Source of the DNA: Prevotellaceae bacterium UBA1786
Lineage (GTDB): Bacteria > Bacteroidota > Bacteroidia > Bacteroidales > Bacteroidaceae
NCBI GenBank assembly: GCA_002314525.1
Contig: DCGE01000104.1
Coordinates: 2,039 to 10,608, forward strand
DNA length: 8,570 nucleotides
Direction of reading: 5' to 3'
Position numbers and translations under genes: made by a program. This document shows, piece after piece, positions 1 to 6,757 of this stretch. Within the stretch, counting starts at the first letter, position 1, and each line of letters begins with the position of its first letter. The notes below the pieces were generated by a model. It was given only the letters and a program-made list of their open reading frames with translations. It was not told the DNA's origin and searched no databases.

Positions 1-2094
1 AACTACAACTCCTTCAGCTACATCCTCAGTGCACAGAAGAGGTTCGGCGACAACCACAGCCTCAACCTCGTGACATTCGGAAGTCCTACCGAACGTGCAC
101 AGCAAGGTGCTTCGACCGAAGAAGCATACTGGTTGGCCAACAGCCACTACTACAACCCTTACTGGGGTTACCAGAACGGCAAGAAGCGTAACTCACGCAT
201 CGTCTACGACTTCGAACCAACTGCCATCCTCACATGGGACTGGAAAATCGACGACGACAAGAAACTCACTACGGCAGCCGGATTCAAGTACAGCTTGTAC
301 AGCAACTCGGCTCTGAGCTACTGCAACAATGCCTACAACCCTGCTCCCGACTACTACAAGAACTTCCCGAGCAGCATATTCAATGTTTACGACGAGAGCA
401 TCAACAACCCTGAGTACCTTGCTGACCATCCTTACTACATGGATCAGTACAACACACTCAAGGACTACTGGACTTCATCGAAGGCCAACCGTCAGATCGA
501 CTGGGACCGTCTCTACTACGTGAACAGCATCCAGAACCAGAAGGGCGAGACGGCAAGCTACTTCCAGGAGCGCCGTCACAACGACCAGATGGTGTTCAGT
601 CTGGCACCTACATGGTCACACACCGTCAATTCCATGCTCAAATACACAGGCGGTATCATCCTCAACCATACTAAAGGCATGCACTACAAGACCATGCAGG
701 ATCTGCTCGGTGCAAACAAATACATCGACATCGACACATACGCAGAGCGTGACTACGGAAAGGGCAGTTCAGAGGTTCAGAACGACCTCCGCAACCCTAA
801 CCGCCAAATCCGCGAAGGCGATACATTCGGTTACAACTACAACATCTTCGTCAACAAGATGAAGGCATGGGCACAGCTCGACTGCAATATCGGCAACGTA
901 AACTTCTTCGCCGGCGCATTCATCGACGAGACATCCATCGAACGTGAAGGTCTCATGCAGAACGGCCGTGCAAAAGAGTACAGTTACGGCAAGAGCGGTG
1001 CAGCCAACTTCCTTGGAGGCGGTGTGAAGACTCAACTCTCCTTCCGTCCGCTGGCAAACCACAGAATCAGTCTCGGCGGTTCGATTGAGTCACAGGCTCC
1101 ACTCGCCCGCAACGCATTCGTGGCTCCACGTATCCAGAATAACTTCGTCAACAACCTCACCAACGAGGATATCGCTTCGGCTAACCTCAGCTGGCAGTTC
1201 CGTTTCGGAAGCCTCACAGGTAAACTCAGCGGCTACTACACTCGTTTCATCGACCAGGTTGAGCAGACAGGTTTCTACAACGACCTCGACTCCCGTTTCT
1301 ACTATGTAACCATGTCGGACATCGACAAGCAGCACTATGGCATTGACGGAGCTCTGACATATCAGGTCAACAGCGAACTCTCATTCAATGTGATGGGTTC
1401 ATGGGGTGAGGCTGAATACGTCAACAACCCATTCGCACAACTCTTCTCAGAGAACAACTCAACAGAATACCGCCAGTGGACCAACCCAGTGACCGGCGAT
1501 GTCATTCCTGACCGCATCTTCGCCGACGGCATGAAGGTCAGCGGCACTCCGCTCACAGCTCTGAGTGCAGGCGCTAACTACAACGTCAACAACTGGTACT
1601 TCGAACTGGCTCTCAACTACTACGACCGCTCATACATCGGATTCTCACAGTTCCGCCGTATGGGATACGTGCTCAGCCAGAACAACAAGACGGCATCAGT
1701 AGATCCAGTGACTGGCAAAGACTACTTCGAGATGACCGACGAGGAACTCAAGACCTTCCAGGAAGAAGGTGGAGTGCTCTTCAGCAGCAACGGCGAGATC
1801 GCAAAGGTCTACAGTCCTTCACAGGAGAAGCTCAAAGGTGGTTTCATGCTCGATGCCAGCATCGGTAAGTTCATCCGTCTCAGAAACGGAAAGGCTATCA
1901 GCATCAACCTCTCACTGCAGAACATCAACAACAACACCAACCTCCAGACAGGTGGTTACGAACAGAACCGCAGTGACTTCTATACTAACGGTGAGGAAAA
2001 GGGTAACGCAAAGACATACAAGTTCTCAAGCAACCCTAAGTACTACTACGCTAATCCATTCAATGCATTCCTGAATATCAACTATCGTTTCTAA
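1..2094 (+). CDS. TonB-dependent outer-membrane receptor, C-terminal part (5' end outside window)
   Basis: The frame is open from base 1 to a TAA at 2092-2094, so 697 residues are visible and the gene starts left of the window; the GTG at 70 is internal. The protein is rich in Tyr, Asn and alternating polar/hydrophobic strands, as in a 22-strand outer-membrane barrel, and ends in INYRF with the terminal Phe typical of barrel proteins recognised by the BAM machinery. The early stretch with YYNPYWGYQNGKKRNSR resembles a group of Bacteroidota TonB-dependent receptors. The N-terminal signal peptide, any carboxypeptidase-regulatory-like domain, the TonB box and most or all of the plug are not visible. 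The family imports ligands across the outer membrane using TonB/ExbBD energy. Seven bases separate it from the first possible start of the following lipoprotein, so the two are almost certainly co-transcribed. The ligand cannot be read from the barrel; the downstream nuclease suggests nucleic acid fragments (inference). Confidence 0.9.
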   Translation, partial: NYNSFSYILSAQKRFGDNHSLNLVTFGSPTERAQQGASTEEAYWLANSHYYNPYWGYQNGKKRNSRIVYDFEPTAILTWDWKIDDDKKLTTAAGFKYSLYSNSALSYCNNAYNPAPDYYKNFPSSIFNVYDESINNPEYLADHPYYMDQYNTLKDYWTSSKANRQIDWDRLYYVNSIQNQKGETASYFQERRHNDQMVFSLAPTWSHTVNSMLKYTGGIILNHTKGMHYKTMQDLLGANKYIDIDTYAERDYGKGSSEVQNDLRNPNRQIREGDTFGYNYNIFVNKMKAWAQLDCNIGNVNFFAGAFIDETSIEREGLMQNGRAKEYSYGKSGAANFLGGGVKTQLSFRPLANHRISLGGSIESQAPLARNAFVAPRIQNNFVNNLTNEDIASANLSWQFRFGSLTGKLSGYYTRFIDQVEQTGFYNDLDSRFYYVTMSDIDKQHYGIDGALTYQVNSELSFNVMGSWGEAEYVNNPFAQLFSENNSTEYRQWTNPVTGDVIPDRIFADGMKVSGTPLTALSAGANYNVNNWYFELALNYYDRSYIGFSQFRRMGYVLSQNNKTASVDPVTGKDYFEMTDEELKTFQEEGGVLFSSNGEIAKVYSPSQEKLKGGFMLDASIGKFIRLRNGKAISINLSLQNINNNTNLQTGGYEQNRSDFYTNGEEKGNAKTYKFSSNPKYYYANPFNAFLNINYRF

Positions 2095-2113
2095 TTCAAA
2101 AATGTACATCAAG

Positions 2114-3007
2114 ATGAAAAAGACAATATTATTCGCCATCGCATTTGCTTCTCTTCTCATGACTTCATGTCGTGACGACTGGGACAACGCCGATATTGAC
2201 GGTTATCTTCAGGAACGCATCACCAGCCCTACTGACGTAGGTGCTCCTACGATGACCATCACAGAATTCAAAGACGCCTACAAGAGCCTCTTCTCTCAGA
2301 GCAACTCGTTCGAGCTCATGGAGCAGGACCTCATCCTCGAGGGTGTGGTCATCTCGAACGACCGCGGAGGCAACCTCTACCAGAGCGTCATCATCGGAGA
2401 ACTGGAGAACGGTCAGCCTTCACCGAGGAAGTGTATGCAGATCGCGCTCAAGAACACATGCCTCTATCCTTTCTTCCAGATCGGACAGAAACTCCGCATC
2501 AACACCAAGGGACTCTACATAGGTTGCTACAGCTACCTGCCTAAGATCGGTCAGCCGTACTACACCAGTGCCGGAAACCTCCGACTCGGACCTGCACTCC
2601 TCCAGTACTGCCGTACCAACGTATATTTCGACGGAGTTCCGTCAGACTATGCCAAGTTAGTTCATCCTGACACCATTCCTGACAATTCGTCACTATGGAC
2701 CAGCAAGAGCGAACAGAACTACAAGAACTGTCCGATGCTCGTGACCTGCGAGGGTTACTTCCAACTCAACGACACTACCAAGCATCTCGCCGACTACGAC
2801 GAACATGATGCCGGCTACGGTGTCAACCGCGACTTCAAGGTTGGAAGCACTACCATCACAGTACGCACCAGCACGCAGAACGAAGTATCATACATTCAGA
2901 TTCCTCCGAAGTCTCAGCGTATCCGCCTCACAGGTGTACTCACCTACTACAGTGGCTGGCAGCTCCAGATTCTCGACAAGGAAAGCTTCGTAAAAATCAA
3001 TAATTGA
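2114..3007 (+). CDS. DUF5689-like surface lipoprotein with OB-fold-like domains
   Basis: The protein has 297 residues from ATG 2114; ATG 2102 would add MYIK and is also possible, but starting at MKKTILF gives a standard lipoprotein signal. The lipobox LMTSC puts the lipidated cysteine at residue 19, and the following RDDWD is acidic, as in the Bacteroidota signal that sends lipoproteins to the cell surface. Residues about 48-150 carry the pattern I recognise as DUF5689: an ITEFKD-type helix, then EGVVISNDRGGNLYQ (76-90) and IGQKLRINTKGLYIG (123-137), an OB-like beta barrel. A second OB-like half at about 208-295 ends in RLTGVLTYYSGWQLQILDK. It lies directly after the receptor and 21 nt before another lipoprotein, so it probably works as a surface accessory of the receptor, in the place where SusD-type proteins usually sit. 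It has no visible SusD features. The ligand is unknown; OB folds often bind nucleic acid or sugars. Confidence 0.82.
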   Translation: MKKTILFAIAFASLLMTSCRDDWDNADIDGYLQERITSPTDVGAPTMTITEFKDAYKSLFSQSNSFELMEQDLILEGVVISNDRGGNLYQSVIIGELENGQPSPRKCMQIALKNTCLYPFFQIGQKLRINTKGLYIGCYSYLPKIGQPYYTSAGNLRLGPALLQYCRTNVYFDGVPSDYAKLVHPDTIPDNSSLWTSKSEQNYKNCPMLVTCEGYFQLNDTTKHLADYDEHDAGYGVNRDFKVGSTTITVRTSTQNEVSYIQIPPKSQRIRLTGVLTYYSGWQLQILDKESFVKINN

Positions 3008-3028
3008 TAACTAATAAACAACATAACA

Positions 3029-5011
3029 ATGAAAAAGATTCTATCAATCATTTCGTCTGTTGCAGTTCTTGCATTGGCATCCTGTTCCGATGTTCCCGCA
3101 CCATACGAAATCCACAACCAAGGTGGTTCCACTACAACCATCTTCAGCGAGACATTCGCAAGTTCACTCGGTAAGTTCACCAACTACACCACATCAGGTG
3201 CAGGTCAGTGGGTCAACGACTACAGCACTGCAAAGGCTGCCGGCTATGACAACACTTCGAAGACCACTACCGACGGTTCCTACTATCTCGTATCACCTGA
3301 AATCGACCTTACAGGCGTCGATTCAGCCTACGTGACATACGACTACATCCTCCGCTACAACAAGGGCGACGAGAACCAGCGACTGGTCATCACCGATGCG
3401 TTCGATGCCACCAAACCAGCTGAAGGCTGGACGACAGTCAACCAGACACATACCGAAGGTGCCGACTGGTCAACATTCTCAAACACTGCAGTAAACATAC
3501 CACAGCAGTTCTGCGGCAAGAAGGTTCGTCTGGCACTCTACTACAACTGCGCCAACAAGAACGGCTCTACATGGGAAGTCAAGAACTTCAAGGTTCTGAA
3601 GGGTAAGGCTGGTTCACAGCCAGATCCTCAGCCTGTAACTGAAGGAATATACTATCAGTCATTCGTATCCGACTTCGGAAAGTGCCAGAACTACACTACA
3701 TCAGGTGAGGGTGCGTGGATAATCGACTTCAAAACTGCAAAGGCTACAGGCTACGACAACACCACGAAGGTGACCACTGCAGGTACTTATTACCTCGTAA
3801 CTCCTGAAATCGCACTCAAGGATATCGAAAAGGCATACGTTGAGTACAAGTACATCCTCCGTTACAACAAGGGTGACGAGAACCAGCAACTGCTCATCTC
3901 AACCACATGGAACGAAGCATCACCTGCCGATGGTTGGGCTGTCCTCAACCAGAAGAACACCGAAGGCACCGATTGGACAACCTTCGCCACCTCTCAGGTT
4001 CAGATACCTACTGAGTATATCGGCAAGACCGTACGTCTCGCATTCCGCTACAACACCAACGCAACAAGCGGCTCAACATGGGAAGTACAGAGTGTAGGCG
4101 TATATGAAGGCGAAGCTGGCAGCACTCCTACTCCGACTCCTGGTCCTACAGAAGGCAAGGGTTCAGGTACCGCAACAGACCCTTACAATGTAGCAGCCAT
4201 CACAAGCATCTGTGCTTCTGGATCTATCCCATCCGAAAAGATTTACGCAAAGGGTATTGTATCAAAGATAAAGGAGATAAGTACATCTTACGGTAATGCT
4301 ACCTACTACATCTCTGATGACGGAACAGAGTCAGGTCAGTTCTATGTATATCGCGGATACAGTCTTGGCGGTGAGAAATTCCAGTCTGAATCAGATCTCC
4401 AGGTAGGCGACACAGTTGTTGTTTATGGACAGCTCGTTGACTACAACGGAACAAAGGAATTCACTCAGGGCAACCAGCTCTACTCAAAGAACGGTAAGGG
4501 CGGCGGTGTCACACCGACTCCAGGTCCTGATCCTGAGGTGACAGGCATCAGCCTTGAAGAGTTCAACAATGGCGGATTTGAAAACTGGGACGGTAACACA
4601 CCTCTCCTCTGGAAGTCAAGCACTACTGCAGGCAATGCTACTCTCAGCAAGTCAACCGATGCTCATTCTGGCAGCTTCTCAGTTCAGGTTACAGGTACTT
4701 CTTCTGCAAACAAACGCTTAGGTTCCACTGAAATCACTCTCGAGGCTGGAACTTACAACATCAAGTTCTATGCTAAGGCAGCTTCAGGCAGCACTGCAAG
4801 TGCTCGTCCAGGCTACGTTCCAGTAACAAGCAGCGGAGTAGGTTCATATGCTTACGGGAATTACACCAACGACATCACGGATGCAGCATGGGTTGAAATC
4901 ACACACACATTCACCCTCAGCAGCAAGACAACCGTCAACCTCGTCATCATGAACTCAAAAACTCCAGGCGGAACTCTGCTCATCGATGACTACTCAATCA
5001 CCAAGGAATAG
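3029..5011 (+). CDS. Multidomain surface lipoprotein: two tandem jelly-roll repeats, OB-fold, CBM-like C-terminus
   Basis: The protein has 660 residues. MKKILSIISS begins a signal peptide with lipobox LALASC, cysteine at 19. Residues about 39-194 and 208-363 are two copies of one domain with a shared pattern (NYTTSG, GYDNT, YYLV.PEI, YILRYNKGDENQ, TEG.DW.TF, VRLA, GSTWEV); I read it as a choice-of-anchor-J or DUF5017-like jelly roll. A Pro/Thr linker (365-376) leads to an OB-like domain at about 378-490 (KIYAKGIVSKI, YGNATYYISDDG, VGDTVVVYGQL). A second Pro/Thr linker (493-503) leads to a domain at about 512-660 with NGGFENWDG at the start and LLIDDYSI at the end, like CBM4/9 or galactose-binding folds. 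No catalytic motif was recognised. It looks like a surface binding or display protein for the neighbouring receptor and nuclease. Its TAG stop shares one base with the GTG start of the next gene, so translation is likely coupled. Confidence 0.85.
   Translation: MKKILSIISSVAVLALASCSDVPAPYEIHNQGGSTTTIFSETFASSLGKFTNYTTSGAGQWVNDYSTAKAAGYDNTSKTTTDGSYYLVSPEIDLTGVDSAYVTYDYILRYNKGDENQRLVITDAFDATKPAEGWTTVNQTHTEGADWSTFSNTAVNIPQQFCGKKVRLALYYNCANKNGSTWEVKNFKVLKGKAGSQPDPQPVTEGIYYQSFVSDFGKCQNYTTSGEGAWIIDFKTAKATGYDNTTKVTTAGTYYLVTPEIALKDIEKAYVEYKYILRYNKGDENQQLLISTTWNEASPADGWAVLNQKNTEGTDWTTFATSQVQIPTEYIGKTVRLAFRYNTNATSGSTWEVQSVGVYEGEAGSTPTPTPGPTEGKGSGTATDPYNVAAITSICASGSIPSEKIYAKGIVSKIKEISTSYGNATYYISDDGTESGQFYVYRGYSLGGEKFQSESDLQVGDTVVVYGQLVDYNGTKEFTQGNQLYSKNGKGGGVTPTPGPDPEVTGISLEEFNNGGFENWDGNTPLLWKSSTTAGNATLSKSTDAHSGSFSVQVTGTSSANKRLGSTEITLEAGTYNIKFYAKAASGSTASARPGYVPVTSSGVGSYAYGNYTNDITDAAWVEITHTFTLSSKTTVNLVIMNSKTPGGTLLIDDYSITKE
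3143..3610 (+). repeat. Tandem domain repeat, copy A
   Basis: This encodes residues about 39-194 of the multidomain lipoprotein. It aligns with copy B (3650-4117) at a constant offset of 169 residues with no gap over the parts checked. Bases 3344-3379 match 3851-3886 at 34 of 36 positions, the two differences being synonymous (CGC/CGT, GGC/GGT), while the flanks have diverged more. This points to an internal duplication with strong constraint on the YILRYNKGDENQ core. Confidence 0.85.
3650..4117 (+). repeat. Tandem domain repeat, copy B
   Basis: This is the second copy of the jelly-roll domain, residues about 208-363. It keeps the same core motifs as copy A (NYTTSG, GYDNT, YILRYNKGDENQ, GSTWEV) but differs in loops: copy A has DAFDATKP where copy B has TTWNEASP, and copy A has cysteines at 162 and 174 that copy B lacks. 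A short linker with SQPDPQPVTEG joins the two. Confidence 0.85.
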
Positions 5012-5877
5012 TGAATCGAAAATATCTATATCTCATAGCTGTTGTCGTCCTTGCTCTCTCGTCATGTAGCAAGGACGATGACGGTAATGACGGTCCTGAC
5101 ATCAGACCCTACCGTCCCAATACCCGCTACCTAACACGTATCGAAGTACCCAAGACTCTTACGTCGGGCACTCAGTTCATCGAACACAGCACTCTCATCG
5201 GCAAAGACTCCGTCATGACCTTCTGTCTTGAATACGACCTCACCCGCTTCCACTCTCGCTGGGTGGCATTTCGCTTTGATGGTCTCACAAGAGGCATCAA
5301 CGTGCCACGTCAGGATTTATGGGCCGATGACCCTTCGCTCAGCGAGAAATACCATATCGGTTCTGGTACCTTCAGAGGAGGAGTACGCGGACACATCTGT
5401 GCCTCCCACGACCGCCGATACAGCGAGGAAGCCAACCGTCAGACTTTCTACATGACCAACATGACCCCGATGAACTACGACTTCAACTCCGACTACTGGT
5501 CTAAGTTCGAGAACCACATCCAAACACTCGGCCGCAGTACGACATTCTCCGACACCCTATATATTGTAAAAGGTGGAGCCATATACGACGATGAAGTCAA
5601 AGGCTGGGCATACAGCAGCATGGGCAAGGCCATGCCGATTCCTCGTCACTACTTCATCGCAGCCCTCAAGCTGAAGGCCGGAAAGTACAGCGCCATCGGA
5701 TTCTGGGTAGAACATAAGGACGACGGTTCCAGTGCATCGACCTCCACTCTACGTAGCGCTGCCTGCAAAATATCGCAACTTGAAGAACGTACAGGCATCG
5801 ACTTCTTCCCTAATCTCCCCGACAACATCGAGCAGCAGGTTGAGTCAACCCTAACATACACCGATTGGAATCTCTGA
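5011..5877 (+). CDS. Surface-lipidated DNA/RNA non-specific endonuclease (NUC1 / Serratia-nuclease family)
   Basis: The protein has 288 residues from a GTG start; no nearby ATG exists and this start is needed for the signal peptide. The lipobox LALSSC gives the lipidated cysteine at 19, followed by SKDDD, a good surface-export signal. The nuclease core is clear: VRGHICASHDRR (125-136) corresponds to the DRGH motif, with His128 as the putative general base and Arg126; TFYMTNMTPMNYDFN (145-159) gives Asn159 as the magnesium ligand; and Glu167 follows in WSKFE. His-to-Asn spacing is 31 and Asn-to-Glu 8, close to the Serratia nuclease (30 and 8). KAGKYSAIGFWVEH (222-235) is also typical of the family. 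The first Asp of DRGH is Val here. The family hydrolyses single- and double-stranded DNA and RNA. Being anchored outside, it probably acts on environmental nucleic acid, and its one-base overlap ties it to the receptor operon. Confidence 0.88.
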   Translation: MNRKYLYLIAVVVLALSSCSKDDDGNDGPDIRPYRPNTRYLTRIEVPKTLTSGTQFIEHSTLIGKDSVMTFCLEYDLTRFHSRWVAFRFDGLTRGINVPRQDLWADDPSLSEKYHIGSGTFRGGVRGHICASHDRRYSEEANRQTFYMTNMTPMNYDFNSDYWSKFENHIQTLGRSTTFSDTLYIVKGGAIYDDEVKGWAYSSMGKAMPIPRHYFIAALKLKAGKYSAIGFWVEHKDDGSSASTSTLRSAACKISQLEERTGIDFFPNLPDNIEQQVESTLTYTDWNL

Positions 5878-5934
5878 GCAAACGAGGCAGCATTAGTGAA
5901 GAGTGATTATTAATCAATGGCTACAAATAGAAAC

Positions 5935-5969
5935 AGCCGACTATCAGATAAAGGTAGCCGGCTTTTTTT
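5935..5969 (+). terminator. Rho-independent terminator of the receptor-nuclease operon
   Basis: Bases 5935-5945 pair with 5953-5963 (AGCCGACTATC with GGTAGCCGGCT, one A-C mismatch and one T-G wobble) around the 7-base loop AGATAAA. A run of seven T follows at 5963-5969. It lies 57 nt after the nuclease stop and upstream of the thiamin promoter, so it separates the two units. The 57 bases between the stop and the hairpin hold no gene. Confidence 0.87.
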
Positions 5970-5982
5970 GTCAATGATTTTT

Positions 5983-6013
5983 TTTGCGATTTGGAATTAT
6001 TTGCTTAACTTTG
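5983..6013 (+). promoter_or_regulatory. Bacteroidota-type promoter of the thiM-thiE-thiD operon
   Basis: TTTG at 5983-5986 is followed after exactly 19 nt by TAACTTTG at 6006-6013. This is a full match to the Bacteroidota housekeeping promoter (-33 TTTG, 19-21 nt spacer, -7 TAnnTTTG). Transcription should start a few bases after 6013, just before the TPP aptamer, leaving almost no extra leader. The start site is predicted, not seen. Confidence 0.8.
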
Positions 6014-6021
6014 CTGGTGAA

Positions 6022-6102
6022 ATAATCATGGGGTGCCTTAACTTTTGGCTGAGAACAGACCCATCGACCTGATCCGGGTAATGCCGGCGGAGGAATGAAT
6101 AT
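6022..6102 (+). promoter_or_regulatory. TPP riboswitch (THI element)
   Basis: The conserved THI-box core is present in order: GGGGTGCC (6030-6037), GGCTGAGA (6047-6054), ACCC (6059-6062), CCTGAT (6068-6073), and CCGG-GTAATG-CCGG (6074-6087, stem P5 and its loop), then GCGGAGGA (6087-6094). Stem P1 can form from TCAT (6026-6029) with ATGA (6095-6098), extended past an A-A mismatch by AAT (6022-6024) with ATA/TAT bases at 6100-6102. The aptamer senses thiamin pyrophosphate. No terminator or separate antiterminator fits between it and thiM, and GGAGG (6089-6093) plus the ATG codons at 6095 and 6101 lie within the aptamer. TPP binding would therefore be expected to block translation start directly. 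Confidence 0.95.
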
Positions 6103-6757
6103 GGAAAAGAAACCTTTAATACATTGTATTACCAACTATGTTGCTATGGACTTCACGGCTAATGCTCTGCTGGCCGTTGGGGTTACTCCGCTGATGTCGT
6201 TCTGCAAGGAGGAGATGGAAGAGATAGTCAGCAAGTGTGATGTGCTGTCGGTGAACATAGGCTGTCTGGACATGGTACAGATTGAGGCTATGGAACTGGC
6301 AGTAAGGACAGCAAAGCGGTTATGTAAACCTTGGGTGCTCGACCCTGTTGGGTATGGGTTCACACAACTCAGAACGGAGACATGCGACCGGTTGATAGGC
6401 ATCTATGCCCCAGCCATCATCAGGGGGAACCGAAGGGAACTGACCGACGAACAGCGGTGCAGACTGATGTCAAGAAGAACCGGCAGTGTGGTGGTGATGT
6501 CGGGTGAGACTGACTTCATCACTGACGGCGAGCGCGAGACTGTTGTTCGGGGCGGTGACGTAAAACAGACTTTGGTGACTGCCATGGGGTGCTCACTATC
6601 GGCTGTCTGTGCGGCCTTCATGGCAAAAGGACTTGATGCCTATGATGCAGCACTGGCAGCTACACGTCTCTATGCTGAGGCTGGAAGTAAGGCTGCAATA
6701 GGATGTGAGGGAACAGGAAGCTACAAAGTGAAATTCATTGATGCACTTTATGGATAA
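6101..6757 (+). CDS. thiM: Hydroxyethylthiazole kinase, short form
   Basis: ThiM phosphorylates 4-methyl-5-(2-hydroxyethyl)thiazole with ATP, salvaging the thiazole half of thiamin in the cytoplasm. I chose ATG 6101 (218 residues) because GGAGG at 6089-6093 is 7 nt upstream; ATG 6095 would add MN but has only 1 nt of spacing. Family motifs are HCITNYVAMDFTANALLAVG (8-27), DPVGYG (81-86), IRGN (107-110), VVMSGETDFITDG (131-143) and AMGC (161-164), with Cys164 matching the conserved catalytic cysteine. The end GTGSYKVKFIDALYG is also typical. Compared with E. coli ThiM (262 residues) it lacks about 20 residues at the N-terminus and about 20 between IRGN and VVMSGE, where the family usually has a helix and a GVDS/GVDT-type segment; the reading frame is intact. 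AMGC replaces the common GTGC. It is the first gene after the TPP riboswitch and overlaps thiE by 8 nt. Confidence 0.93.
   Translation: MEKKPLIHCITNYVAMDFTANALLAVGVTPLMSFCKEEMEEIVSKCDVLSVNIGCLDMVQIEAMELAVRTAKRLCKPWVLDPVGYGFTQLRTETCDRLIGIYAPAIIRGNRRELTDEQRCRLMSRRTGSVVVMSGETDFITDGERETVVRGGDVKQTLVTAMGCSLSAVCAAFMAKGLDAYDAALAATRLYAEAGSKAAIGCEGTGSYKVKFIDALYG

Noticed and set aside
70..72. GTG at 70 as the start of the receptor gene
   Set aside because: The same frame is open through to base 1 with receptor-like sequence, and the protein from here would lack a signal peptide and plug, so the true start is outside the window.
193..1556. Open frames of 60-100 codons on the minus strand and in other plus frames across the receptor gene
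   Set aside because: They lie wholly inside a strongly supported coding frame, have biased low-complexity products (Val- or Ser/Thr-rich) produced by the host gene's codon pattern, and show no recognisable motif or start signal.
2102..2113. ATG 2102 as the start of the DUF5689-like lipoprotein
   Set aside because: It would give MYIKMKK ahead of the signal peptide; ATG 2114 gives a standard MKK signal with the lipobox cysteine at 19. The earlier start cannot be excluded and does not change the mature protein.
5904..5916. Small palindrome TGATT-ATT-AATCA after the nuclease gene
   Set aside because: It is only a 5-bp AT-rich stem with a 3-base loop and lies inside the transcribed tail before a clear terminator; chance is a sufficient explanation and no operator family is recognised.
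5978..5985. Second T run (T8) as another terminator
   Set aside because: No stable GC-rich hairpin directly precedes it; its last bases form the -33 TTTG of the thi promoter.
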